From Symbiodinium natans (taxonomy: Eukaryota > Sar > Dinophyceae > Suessiales > Symbiodiniaceae), in assembly GCA_905221605.1 (NCBI GenBank), contig CAJNDS010002190.1, positions 1 to 62,000 of the forward strand: a DNA stretch of 62,000 nucleotides, written 5' to 3'. Made by a program: the position numbers and the translations under genes. Below are positions 1 through 11,849 of this stretch, in pieces. Below the pieces are notes generated by a model. It ran no database searches, had not been told where the DNA came from, and was given only the letters and a program-made list of their open reading frames with translations. Each line of letters opens with the position of its first letter. The stretch's first letter is position 1.

Positions 1-551
1 ATGATCTCGTTCAAGGCGCCCTAACTGGAAGGCGCCTTCATTGACAGGAACCCCATTTCGGGTTTAACCCACAGCCATGAAAGGAAAAACTGATCTTCAG
101 ATTATGCCGCGTGGGCCTCAATTCGTACCATACTCCCCCCCCCCCCCCCCCTTATGCATGCAAGGCACGAGAATCACAAGAAGCTCGCAAACCCCATGTT
201 TCAGCACTCACATGCCGTCACAGTTAAGAATCGGAAGTTCCCACTAAATGGCACCACCTTCCCCCATACCAGGCTGTGCTTCCATCACCGGTCAGAGCAC
301 TGCCCCCAACCACAGCTGCTGTACAGATCACATGCTTGGGCGGCGGCAGGTGCAGAGCATCATGGGCTTCGAAATTTGCCTCTCCCACATGATATGTAAA
401 CTAAAAAAGAATCAAAGCAGAGCCAGCGAGGCTGGAAGGCAGCGAATAGCTGCCTATCAGCCGACTAGAGAGGGGAGGGGTTTGGGGAGGGGGTTTTACC
501 CCCTCCCCAATACATTTACCTGGCTGTATTTTAGCTCTTCGCCCAAAATGG
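1..551. other. Low-copy sequence, no supported gene
   Basis: No coding frame stands out. There is a run of 17 C at 135-151. Short open frames on both strands have no recognisable motif. The stretch contains no telomere array. Confidence 0.5.
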
Positions 552-929
552 CTCAGTGAAGGTGCAACAGCTTCGAGGGCGCGTGGCACCCTGAAACCCT
601 AAACCCTTAGGGTTTGGGGTCTGTAGATAGGGTTTTCTGCGCAGTTTTCGGGGCGGGGAACGCAAGAAGTGCCTCCTAGGCCGATGCTCAAAGTACCCCG
701 GCAGCCCCCACAACTCGGTCAGCTGCAAGACGTCCGAGCTTTTAGGGTTTTGATGGCTCCTTCTCAGTGAAGGTGCAAAAGCTTCGAGGGCGCGTGGCAC
801 CCTGGAACCCTAAACCCTTAGGGTTTACGGTCTATAGGCTTTTCTGCGCAGTTTTCGGTGCGGGGAACACAAGAAGTGCCTCCGTGGGCTGCAAGGCGTC
901 CGAGCTTTTAGGGTTTTGACGGCTCCTTC
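552..929. repeat. Imperfect tandem duplication, two units
   Basis: A unit starting CTCAGTGAAGGTGCAA at 552-762 is repeated at 763-929. Both units contain the inverted telomere pair CCCTAAACCCTTAGGGTTT, then TTTTCTGCGCAGTTTTCGG, and end near GGCTCCTT. The first unit has about 44 extra bases before the end of the unit. The duplication is read directly from the sequence. Confidence 0.85.
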
Positions 930-2429
930 AAGCCTGGCACCGTTGCTCTGACTGCCAGGAGTGGGATGCCCACCGGGTGGCGCTGCCAGACCTGTGACAT
1001 GTGCAGGCGAGGAAAGCAACGTGACGCGCCACGAGGGAGCGCGCGGCCTGGCATCATCGAGCGGGCGCGGCAGGGACTGGAGATTTTTGGAGCTTGCGGA
1101 ACCTGATCTTTTGTAGCGCTACCGCCTCTTTTGTCGTTTTGTTTTGACGAACCGTACAACCGAAGCCCCGGAGAGTCCCGATGAGTACGGGATGCAAGCG
1201 CCAAGTAAGCCACGCACCTTGCATTTGCAAAGACACAGAAGGCTTCAGATTCCTCGCGTCCAACCCGGCTGCCGGCCTCTCCACATGGCTCCTAGAGGAT
1301 GTCGGTAATCGATTCAAAAACATCAAGCCGGAAATCTTGCCTACCTGTTCGCCAGGGTTGACAAGAGTGATGTCTTCAGCTGCAGTAATGTCGGCTTGAC
1401 GATGCGATACAGCACAGTCTGTCCCGGCGCCCTACGTACGCGCAGAAGGCGCAAGCGTTGCACCAGCACCGAGGTTTGCAGTAGCGGAGGGCTAGCGCCA
1501 GGGTCAACCAAATGGAATCGTGCACCGTCGGCCATCACGTACTCCTCGGCTCAATCCATGGCGCCAAGCCACAGCTCTCTGGCCACAAAGAGAAAACGGA
1601 AGGCTGCACAGAGTTGCTGTCATCCCAACCTGCAGTCATAGAAGCGGCCAGGAAAAAACCGCTCTCGAGCTCCTGCGAAAGGGCGAAAGATCTCACTGTT
1701 CTGCCAATCTGAACCCTTTGCTTGTGGTCACGGTGTAAGGTTAGGGGCGAGCACTTACCCCGTTTGGGAAGTCTCGAAAGTGACGCCGAAGAAGTTGGCA
1801 GAAGATGAAGGGTCAGCTCAGTTGCCCGGTTCCCACAAGAGATTGGGTTTGGTGTTTAGGGTTGAGGGTTGAGGGTTTAGGGTTTAGGATTCAGGGAGTA
1901 GCACATCAAGGCGGGTGAGAAGATGCGGTGGGCGTCTTTCTCACCCCGAAGGCGCCAACTGCCTTTTTCCGGCAGCGCCTTTGGAGGCGAGTCGCGCCCT
2001 GGCCCTCATGGAATGCTTATTTTCTCAAAAAGACGGTCCCTTGTTGGGTAGCCTAAATATTAGAGGCCGCATGATGTAACACCGAAAAGGACAAGAAGTT
2101 GGAGAAGTGACCAAATCCTTGTGGCAGCGCTCGTGTTCTACTGCAGCCTGGCCTCGACAGTGAAACAAGTGGCCCACAGTGGCCCCGTTGAGGGTCTAGG
2201 GCTTCGGGTTTACGTGCAAGAGGGTGCTTGGTCGCTGTGGCGATTCTCCGGAAGCCCTGCGGGAAAAGAACCTGCCCTGGATTACGGGGCATCCCCCGAG
2301 CTCGTGAGTGCTAGGCAGACAAGGCTGCTAGGCTCTGAGAGCTGCAGCGGGGTCATCCCACCCCGTAGTAATCACGGCATGGGTGCCAGTCAAGGTTTGG
2401 GGTTCAGGGGCTCCGGGCGTTTAGGGTCT
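930..2429. other. Low-copy sequence with one short telomere-like tract
   Basis: Mostly unique sequence with open frames on both strands, none recognised. A short degenerate TTTAGGG/TTGAGGG tract lies at about 1850-1890. No exon could be confirmed by splice-phase matching. Confidence 0.4.
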
Positions 2430-2505
2430 AACCCTAAACCCTAAACCCTAAACCCTAAACCCTAAACCCTAAACCCTAAACCCTAGGCCCTAAACCCTAA
2501 GCCCT
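2430..2505 (-). repeat. Interstitial telomere-like array (CCCTAAA)n
   Basis: About ten CCCTAAA units with minor variants (CCCTAGG, CCCTAAG). It is preceded by TTTAGGGTCT, so the two orientations meet in a G-strand to C-strand junction at about 2422-2432. Confidence 0.95.
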
Positions 2506-2689
2506 GCCCACAATGCAAGATTTTCATGCCTTGGCCGCAAGCCCTGGGTACACCCCAGGGCTGAAAAGGCTCTTCTCAATACCCGAAGAGCACGCAAGAA
2601 AGCCAGGCAAACAGCTTCCCTGGGTTCGCCATGGCCCGAAGCGAGTGGTGCGGCCCAAGATGCGAGATCAAGTGGTGAGGTGCGGCCTG

Positions 2690-2723
2690 TTTAGGGTTTA
2701 GGGTTTAGGGTTTAGGGTTTAGG
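2690..2723 (+). repeat. Short (TTTAGGG)n array
   Basis: Nearly five uninterrupted TTTAGGG units. Confidence 0.95.
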
Positions 2724-2735
2724 TGGGAAGAGGCC

Positions 2736-4690
2736 AAGGGCCATCGGATCTCGTCGGTCAGCAGGCGCGAGAGGAGGAGAGTTGGACGGGCGGCGCAGCT
2801 CGGAAAGTCGAGTTTGCTTGGCGGGACGTTGCAGCGCACAGATGGAACCGTGACGTTTTGGTTTAACGCGCATGCCGCAGACGTTACAGCGGCAAAAGCC
2901 TTCTCGACGTTCCACAAATCTTCTGGACTATCCTATCGCATGTGGGGTCGAGTTCATGCTGGGAATACCGCAAAAGTCAAGCATAATTGGGTGTGAGCCA
3001 GTGTGAGCTGCACGGGCAACATGCTCGCAGGTCCACCGACATGCTCGCAGGCCACTGCTCATGCGGAAGCGCTTGCAACGGAATGCTCCAGTGCACTCAG
3101 CCATGTGCAGGATGTCAACGATGGCGGCAGAGAGGGAGATCGTCGTCGCTGGCCTTGGACGATTCTGCCCTCAGGGTCCTTAGCTGTGGGATACCTTGGA
3201 CATCGTGAGATGCGTCAGGTTCACAGGAAGCCCGTTCGGAGGAGCAGGCTTGCGGCGAAACAGCGCAGGGAGGGCGTGGCGCCTCAGCAGCCGACTCGCT
3301 AGCCTTCGGAAAGCACATCCAGCACATCAGTGCGTCCTTTGCTGGCTGCTCTTCTTCTGATCAGAAGACCCATATGGCACCTGTGCGGTGAAGAGCCCGG
3401 CGCTAGCGTTGGCCTCTTGCGGGGCTTGCCGAGATGAGTGTTGCTGGCCCTATGCTGGTTGCCGCTGCCAAGGTAGACTCCCTGCACGGCCGGGAGTCCA
3501 GGGGATTGATCTGATAGGGTTTAGGGTTATAGGGTCATAGGGTTCAGGGCTTTGTGCGGTCACCTTCCGAAGGCCAGGAAGAGGAGGAGGAGGCAGGAGC
3601 CTAGCTCAGGGAGTCAGCTCCGTGGCACCAGGTGCTTCGAAGTGAGAGGGACTTCTCTGAGCTCTTTTCAGGTGCACTTCGACAGACTTGAGGCAGTGGC
3701 ACTCAACTCGAACTCCGCGGAGGCTGCTTCGCATCCCCAAGGGCCATCGGATCTCTTCGGTCAGCAGGCGGGTTTAATGCACTTGCCGCCGCTCGCTGTT
3801 TCAGAATGCACACGCCGCAGTCATCAGATCAGGACCTCGTGTGGGCTGCAGCCTTGGGCAGACGTTACAGCGGCAAAGGCCTTCTCGACGTTCCACAACT
3901 CTTCTGGACTATCCTATCGCATGTGGGGTCGAGTTCATGCTGGGAATACCGCAAAAGTCAAGCATAATTGGGTGTGAGCCAGTGTGAGCTGCACGGACAT
4001 GCTCGCAGGTCCACGGACATGCTCGCAAGGCCACTGCTCATGCGGAAGCGCTTGCAACGGAATGCTCCAGTGCACTCAGCCATGCAGGATGTCAACGATG
4101 GCGGCAGAGGGGGAGATCGTCGCTGGCCTTGGAGGATTCTGCCCTCAGGGTCCTTAGCTGTGGGATACCTTGGACATCGTGGGATACGTCAGGTTCCCAA
4201 GAAGCCTGTTCGGAGGAGCAGGCTTGAGGCGAAACAGCGCAGGGAGGGCGTGGCGCCTCAGCAGCCGACTCGCTAGCCTTCGGAAAGCACATCCAGCACA
4301 TCAGTGCGTCCTTTGCTGGCTGCTCTTCTTCTGATCAGAAGACCATCTGGCACCTGTGCGGTGAAGAGCCCGGCGCTAGCGTTGGCCTCTTGCGGGGCTT
4401 ACCGAGATGAGTGTTGCTGGCCCTATGCTGGTTGCCGCTGCCAAGGTAGGCTCCCTGCGCGGCTGGGGGACTGATCTTCGGGTTTAGGGTCATAGGGTGA
4501 TAGGGTTCAGGGTCTTTGTCTTCCGAAGGCCAGGAAGAGGAGGAGGCAGGAGCCTAGCTCAGGGAGTCAGCTCCGTGGCACCAGGTGCTTCGAAGTGATA
4601 GGGACTTCTCTGAGCTCTTTTCAGGTGCACTTCGACAGACTTGGGGCAGTGGCACTCAACTCGAACTCCGCGGAGGCTGCTTCGCATCCC
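2736..4690. repeat. Large tandem duplication, period about 950-980 bp
   Basis: Landmarks recur in order: GGCCATCGGATCTC at about 2740 and 3743; GACGTTACAGCGGCAAA at 2880 and 3861; GGTGCTTCGAAGTGA at 3631 and 4583. Spacing is 981 and 952 bp. Copies differ by small indels and substitutions. Both contain a short degenerate telomere motif near 3520 and 4480. Open frames inside are carried in both copies, but none is recognised as a protein. Confidence 0.85.
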
Positions 4691-6610
4691 CCTGAAGGCC
4701 TTGGCACATGCACGGAAGGCGAGGTCGATCAAGGGGTTGGTCAAAATATGGCGCGGCGGGATGCTCTCAATAGCCTCAATTTGCCCCAAAGAGAACGCAT
4801 TGTGGAACAGGTGCCCAAAAAGGCACCCTAATTCAGGGCTCCCACCATCAGCAAAATCAGACGGGCACTTCCCAAAAAAGGGGCACCCCTTTTATCCCCA
4901 AATAGAATCGGGAACCCAGGATGCCTACCTTGCCGGTTCTGAGTTTAGGGAAGTATCTGTGCATCGGGAAGGAGGGTTGAGGTTTTAGGGTTTAGGGTTT
5001 AAGGGAAATTAGGTATCTGCTAAGTCCTCCTGCAGTGTGCGTTGAAAAGGAACCAGCAAGGACGCGCTGGAATCTGGCAGGATTGCCGCGGAGGAGGTTG
5101 CATAAAGATTGCTTCAGCTCGTACTGGAGCAAATTCAAGAACCCAGCCTTCTACAGAGCGCCGCCGCAGCATCACAGGTTGTGTAGGGGTTTAGGGTTTA
5201 GGGCTTGGGGCAATTCTGACGCAGCAACGATACAGGCTTGTAAGCATCCTGTCAGACTGCGATCGCCAGTGCACTGGCAGGCAAGGACGCCAAACTCCTG
5301 AGAGAATCTTCGGAGAGGTCGCAGTTGGGTTGTCTCCTGAACCATCCCTGCTTCTGAGTACAGCTGCTGCCCCTGACGGCACATTGCCTTCTAAAACCAG
5401 GCTGCACCTTTTCAAATTAGCCCAGGAACAGAAAGTGGCGCAGAAATTGAAAGGATCTTTGAAGGGACAATAGCAGAGAGGCCTCAGGATCCTAAACTTC
5501 AACCTATTTGTCTCCAAAGGTCCGAGTCAGCAGGCACACCAGGCAGCAAGACAGAGAGCAGGGCTTCGCTTCCAAGATGCTGAAGCCTTCTTTTCAGAGT
5601 AGATCTCGCCCCCATGTTCTTCAGAGCTTCGGGTTTACAGGGCTTTATGGGGTTTAGGGTTGAGGGTTTAGAGTTTTTGTCCACAGCAGATCTCCCCCCC
5701 ACATTTTTCAGGGCTTCGGGTTTGTAGGTCTTAGGATATCCCAGGATATCCCAAGACCTATAAACCTGTTTGCTCATCAGCCACAGGCCATAGCCAATCG
5801 AGATATGTCTACACAGGATGTGCGAAAGTCCCAAACCTCCGATCGCCAATCGAATCGCAGGTTTGGGAGCTTTTGTAAGTTCTGCAAAGCTCTAAACCCT
5901 ACACCCGATGCGCTGCTCCATGCGATAACGAGCAAGTGCAACACGAAGCCCCAAAGAGTCCCCAAAGGAGGTGAGGCTTCGTGGCTTTCATGGCGAGCCG
6001 CTCTTTGTTTGGAGCTTGCGAGTGGGGCCCTTGCCTGGCAGCCACAAATCTTAGAGCCGGATTCTCTCCAGCAAGCCGGTTTTGGTGGCTCCTCGAGTTT
6101 CCATGTCAGGAACAGCGGTAGACTCAGCTGCAACACTCCAAAGAACGTCCCCCCCACGTAGCCTGTCATTCATCAAACCTGGACTCTGCTCTCAGGGTAG
6201 AGACTGACCTAGGACCACAAAGCCGACTGTAGGACCTTCGAGCTTCGGATGTTGCGATGCGTGAGACTGCTACCCAACTGGGAAGGGCTTCTGTTTTCCA
6301 AACTAAGGCACCTACCTCCCTAGGAAGAAGGAACAGACTCAGTTGGCTACAGCACCTTCCAGCTTGCCCTTTGTGGGCTTAGGGCCACGGCTGCCCTTCT
6401 ACAGCTGCCACGTGGACTTCTTCAGTTCTTGTCCCAGGGACGGTGCGCAAGCAGGCAAGACTGCTGAACGGAAGGGGCCTCCAAGCACAAGACTCCTGCG
6501 ACTGGCGAGGTTCTGTGCTTCGGAATCAGGGCAATCTTGGGCTTTGGACGTTAATTGGGGGATAGCGTAGGTGTAGGGTGTACATATAGGGCTTAGGGCT
6601 TAATGAGGGC
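4691..6610. other. Low-copy sequence, no supported gene
   Basis: It contains a short TTTAGGG tract at about 4984-5004. A 40-bp imperfect repeat (AGATCTC-C-run ... CAG-GCTTCGGGTTT) occurs at about 5599-5640 and 5687-5725. Open frames on both strands have no recognisable family. Confidence 0.4.
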
Positions 6611-6796
6611 TCAAGAAGGGTCGAATTGAGGAAGGCTTATTGAGAGCTCTTGGCAACGTTGGCGGAACCCTGCGACTTCTGTGGAAACAGCCCATTGCTC
6701 CATCGCCGGCTTCAGCTTGTCGTGGAGTGCAAGACATAGGCGAACGAACGCTGGAAACACGTCCCCTGCTTCTTGCCTCCCAAGAACCCGCAACAC
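6611..6796 (-). CDS. Possible exon, unrecognised
   Basis: A 61-codon open frame ending in a stop. It has an ordinary amino-acid composition, including the stretches FVRLCLALHDKLKP and FRQRCQELSISLPQ. No homology is recognised and no splice partner was established. A chance open frame cannot be excluded. Confidence 0.25.
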   Translation of the reverse strand: MLRVLGRQEAGDVFPAFVRLCLALHDKLKPAMEQWAVSTEVAGFRQRCQELSISLPQFDPS

Positions 6797-8493
6797 CAGG
6801 TGAACCTATGAGCGCAAGTGCACCTGAAGTAGCATAAACTTCCCTAAGCCCTAAACCCTAAACAATTTTGTAGCCAAGTGCATGGTTCTCTGGTCCTCAA
6901 AGTGAAGCATCCTCAACACCTCCTGCTTCCTCAAAGAATGCACAACTCGAGCGCCAGAGTGCGCAAAACTTGAGGTGATCTTGAAGGGCCCCTGTACATG
7001 AAAAAAGCCACCTTGCACTCCTCGCCTACGGTTGAACCTCTGCCTGGTCAGAGCGAATCGCCGTCAAGCACTTCAAGCTGCCATGGCGGCTCGGCGCACG
7101 CTCAAGGGGTGGCATGAAGGGTGCATGGTCGGGATCCCGGCGCAGTCCAGATGCTCAAAACCGGATCTGCAAAGCACGAGCACTACTGTGCCGCTCTTGA
7201 CTTGCGCTGATTTGGTGACGCTGATTGGAGAGCCGCCTTGACGACTTACTGGGCGGACTATAGCTGTGGCTTACCTTCTTTGAAGGGTTCTGAAGTGAGA
7301 AGGGTGTTACACGATATAGAAGGGGTATATACGGGCTCCCCAAACAAGGGCCCGTATGAAGGGACCATGTAACCACTTCTGCGGCACTCTGCACAGTGCC
7401 AATTGCTCCCTTCAAGCTCTCATACACTTAGTGAAGTACATGAGTGCGCAAACTAGGCTGCCAAGGGGGCTCAATGCCTGCCGTGTGCAACACAACCCAT
7501 GCCTCAGCTTGCTAAGCTTTGCTGAGTCATGGAGTGGATCCACTTGGGCTGTGTGGAAGGCACATGGCGACGGGTGCAGCGATCGGTACGAGAGGGGAAG
7601 ACCCCAAGAGTTCCAGGGATGCCCACGCAGGGCTTAGGATTTAAGGCTTAGGGCTGAGGGTTTAGAGGGTCTATAGCACAGAGGGTCCATAGGGTCTATA
7701 GGGATTGTAGGGTTTATAGGGTTTAGGGCTTATGGGGCTGAGGGTCTATGGCGTCTACAAGGTCATCGGATCGCGTAGGGATGCGATGGGCGCGACGGAT
7801 CGGAGCAGCGGGGCATCCGGGCCATCGCCTCCGGAGACCCCGACCAGTCCGAAGCCCAGTCCTCGCCTCAAAGGGACACCTGAGCTTCTTGCCACGCCTC
7901 TCCTGCTTTCTTCGGCCTTGTATGGTCTCCCAGGGTTTAGGGTTGAGGGTTTAGGGTTTAGGGCCCTTGTATGGTCTCCAAAAGTTCCCTCTGTGATGAA
8001 AGGACGAGCTCATGAGCCCTGCTTGCGTGCGGCACGCCAAGGATGCGGAGGGGCGAGGGGAGATCGTGCCCAGCGAGTCCGGCGCATCTCTGGACTCTGC
8101 GATGTCGCGGTTCAGAGATGCTGTTTCAGAATTGTGAACAACCCTATACTTCCAGGGACCGTAAAGGTCCCACTAACTCAATCATGACCGGTCCCTTGGA
8201 AGGAAAGAGCAACATTCCCAAGAACCCAGCAGAGCCCCTCGCGGGACAACTGCAACGAAGACCGAGTGTGGGAAGCGTGGCAGCAAGTTTGCACGTGAGG
8301 CTTCCGGGCTCTATGTTAGGTGGCGAGGTGAGGTGAAGTGTTTAGGCTGTAGGGTTTAGAGTTGAGGGTTTAGAGTGGGTTTAGTCTTCCTCAGCCACAG
8401 GCACGCCAGCACAAGCTTCATGAAAGCAAGCTCCTCTATGACTTGCATGCCAAGTTTGCGGAAACCCCTGCCCGGACGAACTAGCGACATGCC
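6797..8493. other. Low-copy sequence with weak telomere-like motifs
   Basis: Degenerate TTTAGGG-derived runs lie at about 7632-7745 and 7934-7962. A possible foldback remnant is at 7299-7380: its right end AAGGGACCATGTAACCACTTCT resembles the 40902-41024 element. The rest is unassigned. Confidence 0.35.
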
Positions 8494-8865
8494 ATGCTGC
8501 TCTGGAACGGCAAAGTCAAGGTGGGTTCAACCCTAAACCGCAAAACATATGGGGCTCGACTCCGAAGTCTGCAACTCTGGGCACGCATGAGGCGCACGAG
8601 AGTTACGTCGCACGCGCCGGCTGCGCCGGCTGCGCCGGCTGCGCCGCTTGCAGCAGCTTCTCTGGCCTCAAGGGCATCAGAGCAGGAGAAGGGAACGGGC
8701 CCCGAAGTTCCGAGCCCTACAATGGCTCCCGCGGTTGTCCGCCGCCTGCGTGTAGAAGTTCCAGGTTTGGGGCACAAGACGGCCGCAAACCTTCTCGCGT
8801 CCCTCGCCCCTCGTGTCAAAGCAGGCGGACTTCGGGTCTCCACAAGAAGCTTGGGGATGAGATGA
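8494..8865 (+). CDS. Possible exon, Ala/Pro-rich, unrecognised
   Basis: A 123-codon open frame whose middle is a GCGCCGGCT minisatellite (8617-8650), giving Ala-Ala-Pro repeats. After it the frame reads as basic, ordinary protein. The opposite strand is also open, so the strand call is weak. Confidence 0.2.
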   Translation: MLLWNGKVKVGSTLNRKTYGARLRSLQLWARMRRTRVTSHAPAAPAAPAAPLAAASLASRASEQEKGTGPEVPSPTMAPAVVRRLRVEVPGLGHKTAANLLASLAPRVKAGGLRVSTRSLGMR

Positions 8866-8879
8866 TTCCTAAAAGGGCT

Positions 8880-9000
8880 TATATGCTTCATATGGCCTTA
8901 AAAGGAATTATCGTAGTACAGGGTATATGACCCCCAATTTTATATGCTTCTTATGGCCTTAAACGGAATTATCGTAGTGCAGGGTACATGACCCCAATTT
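8880..9000. repeat. Two 60-61 bp tandem copies of a dispersed sequence
   Basis: TATATGCTTC(A/T)TATGGCC... at 8880-8940 is repeated at 8941-9000 with few changes. Related pieces (GTAGTAGAGGTATATGACTCCAA, then CATTTGGACC) lie at about 37911-37960, and GTGTAGAGTACATGACCCCAA at about 49712-49735. This marks a dispersed family. Confidence 0.7.
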
Positions 9001-10635
9001 GCGGGTTCAGTTGGACCACAAGGAAGTCTAGAGACGTTCCGTGGACTCCCCCGACAGCCTTCGCAGCCTGGGCATCCCTAGAGGCATGGCATGCAAGGTG
9101 CGGACAGGACCACAGGTGAGCACCGCAGTCACCGGAACATTCAGGTTTCAGGGTTTAGGGTTTAGGGCTAGAAACCCTCAATCGTATGAGAGCGGCGGCT
9201 TCACACGTCCTTGTGCTACTGACACTGCACCCGTGCGACCAGTTCGCCAATGTGTCGGTTGCTTGCAGACGCCGCAGAATCACCATCAACAACACGATGG
9301 CAAGGAACGGGCGACGGCCAATTGTCCGAGATTCCCGGCTCTCAACCAAAGCGTTGATGGGCTTGAGCCGGCTCAATCCCATTTTGCGCGTGGCGCTTGG
9401 AAGGATGTGGCCCTTGCAGGCTCCGAGTTCACGGACAAAAGCAGCCTACACCTGCCGCTGAGACCCTCCGCCCGGAATCTCAGTAAACGGGAAGGAGGCC
9501 GATGATGAAGGAACTCGCGTAGGCCCTGGCATGGAAGGCGAGGGTCTTCGCTCCACAACGAGCGTTGCAGCCGGCTACACGGGCTTAGCATGCGGAAATC
9601 TGCGTGCCATCTGTGCAAAGCCTGTCACCGGTGCAGGATCGTGGGTCCCCCTGTGAAGCTTCATGATCTGCCCCCAAGCGGGATTGAGGAAAGTACACGC
9701 GGAGCGCTTCAAAGGATCAGAAACCGGTGAGCTTCAAGTTCGCGTTTGTTGAAGCTTCCCGCAACGGTGGCCAGAGGACAAGCGACTTCCGTTTGCTGCC
9801 TTCAGTTCCAGGACGGTCCAAAGACAGGAAGATGCCTCGAAACTACCGGTCCTTTTGTGACGGAAGCAGCGCACCAGGCCTGTGACCCGCTGCCCACACA
9901 CGGTCGCACTTCATATATGGCTCCTGAAACCCTCCAAACACTTTAGCCTCTCTCTCTCGCCCTCTCTGTCAGAGAGGTGTTGTACAAGAAGGATCAAAGC
10001 TAGGATTAGCCGTAGGCCCTGTCGGCATCGAGCAAACTCAGCTTCGATTTTAGCCGACACTTAAGAGAAACTGTGTTCCGTGCTCGGCATCTCACATCTT
10101 CTCAAGCCTGCAGCCGCTGGATGGAGCCATCCGGAACTTTTTAGAGGTGCAGAAGCTCTGCCCATTCTTACCAAGTTACCAGACGAAACATGTGCGGTTT
10201 CTGTTTGTGACGTTTGCGACGCGCCTTCATACGAAGCGCCCTGCTCTCCTCACAAAGTTGGCGCCGCACGGCATGCTGGAACAAAGCTCCCACCCCAATC
10301 CGGATCCCCGGACGAGGTGTTGAGACGAGGCACTATCATCCCAATCTCAAGGAAGGTGATAATTGCAGTCGTGAGCCACCGCCCCTTGGTAGAATCTGCG
10401 GACCTGTCCTTGATTCACATGGCGCGGCATGAAGTACTACAAGGCATCTCAGGATCGATCGGAAGGCACTGGCCCATGTGCATTTCTTGCAGTCAGGCTC
10501 CAGAGTGCCACGCTTTAGACACTTAGACTTCAGCTACTAAAGGCTCCTCAGCCCTCGACTCTCTAGACCCTTGCGAACTTCCTCCATCCAACAGGTCTGC
10601 ACGCCCAGAGATGCACACTCCTGTGGCTGCTTTCA
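9001..10635. other. Low-copy sequence, no supported gene
   Basis: Long open frames exist (for example 9041-9505 and 10080-10526 on plus), but none has a recognisable motif or confirmed splice borders. Telomere-like sequence is limited to about 9143-9168. Confidence 0.35.
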
Positions 10636-10959
10636 ATGCTTCGGCGCACCGGCGCGCGCGTGAAGGCGAGCAGAGAAGGCGAATATCCAGATCTCCCGAG
10701 AGGGCATGCGGCACTGCAACGCGAACTCAAAACCTGCATTGAAGGCAGTTTTGGCCCAGGGCTGCCTACAAATCCTCTACCCACACCGCAAGCAGAAGAG
10801 ACATACGCTCTGCCCGCTTGGGCACAGGACCCTCGCCGAGTGAGAAGTGCGCACTGGTGTATGTTTGTTGAGCAGGTGTGCATCAGCGGGCTCTCTCGGA
10901 AGGTGGGAGCTCACTTGCTCCTAAGAGGCTTCATCTCAGGGAAGCCTGCAAAGATCTGA
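10636..10959 (+). CDS. Possible exon, unrecognised
   Basis: A 107-codon open frame with mixed charged and hydrophobic composition. It contains the stretch HAALQRELKTCIEG and later FVEQVCISGLSRKVGAHLLL. The opposite strand is also open. There is no family recognition. Confidence 0.22.
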   Translation: MLRRTGARVKASREGEYPDLPRGHAALQRELKTCIEGSFGPGLPTNPLPTPQAEETYALPAWAQDPRRVRSAHWCMFVEQVCISGLSRKVGAHLLLRGFISGKPAKI

Positions 10960-11490
10960 TTCCCGGCAGGCAGCACTCCTCCCACGCTCCCGCATGAGGA
11001 TGTGCATGGGTGCCGGGATGGCAGGAATAAACCCTATAAATCCTAAATCCCTAAACCACCGCCCATGGAGAGTTCAACAAGGCTAGGTCGAGGCTCTTAC
11101 GGCCGCATAGAGGGTCCTCCTCTCAGGTGGGCAGCGTGGACTTCAAAATGTCTTACCAGGTTCTGAGGGAGCCCCTTGCAACCTAGCTTGAGTTTAAGGG
11201 TTTAACTAGGGCTGAAGGTTTTGAGAGTCTAGGGTCGTCCTCTAGCCATCACGTGGAGCGACTTGATCCCCTTCCATGGCCCGCGCTTGTTCTCACGCCG
11301 GAGTCTTCCAGGGCAGCCTCGGTTTAGGGATTAGGGTTTAGGCGGTTTAGGGTTTAGGGTTTCGGGTTCTGAGGTGCTTTGGTCGTTGAGCCGCTTGTCA
11401 GCCAGAACCTTTTGATTTCGTCCCCCCAACCCTGCAGTCGGGAGTGAGGATACCGTCTGGGCAGCTAGTGTAGAAGGCTCCAGCAGCCCC
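10960..11490. other. Low-copy sequence with short telomere motifs
   Basis: Degenerate motifs lie at about 11030-11060, 11191-11230 and 11318-11372. No gene was identified. Confidence 0.4.
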
Positions 11491-11553
11491 CTGAACCCTC
11501 AACCCTAAACCCTAAACCCTAAACCCTGAACCCTAAACCCTAAACCCTAAACC
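11491..11553 (-). repeat. Telomere-like array (CCCTAAA)n
   Basis: Eight to nine units including CCCTCAA and CCCTGAA variants. It ends directly before TTTCAG, which could serve as a splice acceptor for the open frame that follows. Confidence 0.9.
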
Positions 11554-11559
11554 TTTCAG

Positions 11560-11849
11560 CTGCCAAGGCTGCAAGGCCAGGGGGCTGCTGGCCACATGCT
11601 GCCTGGTTGGCTCAGGCTCAGAGGCACTGCCCGGGGCAGATGCTCGGACTCTTGTCGACAGCGCCCAAAGAGGCGCAAGCAAGAAGATTCCGAGGCCTGC
11701 GACGCCCGACTGCTGGCGTAGCGAACACAGGCTCACAGCCAACAAGTCCACAGGACCATGAAATTGACATCTCAAGCGGGTGGATTGGGCCGGTGGATGC
11801 AAAAGCCATGCAGCGCATTCACGGGCAGTTTTCAATTGTGGCTTACTGA
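11560..11849 (+). CDS. Possible terminal exon after a telomere-array intron
   Basis: An open frame of 96 codons runs from a TTTCAG acceptor (ending 11559) to TGA at 11847-11849. Ala/Arg-rich at first, it then contains HEIDISSGWIGPVDAKAMQ. A CCCTAAA array sits immediately upstream. The upstream exon was not identified, and the family is unrecognised. Confidence 0.35.

Noticed and set aside
538-560. CCAAAATGGCT, resembling the inverse of the dinoflagellate spliced-leader core
   Set aside because: Only about 11 bases match and the flanks do not; no donor or snRNA-like context.
9041-9505. 154-codon plus-strand frame
   Set aside because: It runs through a TTTAGGG tract without interruption and has no motif; the other strand is also open.
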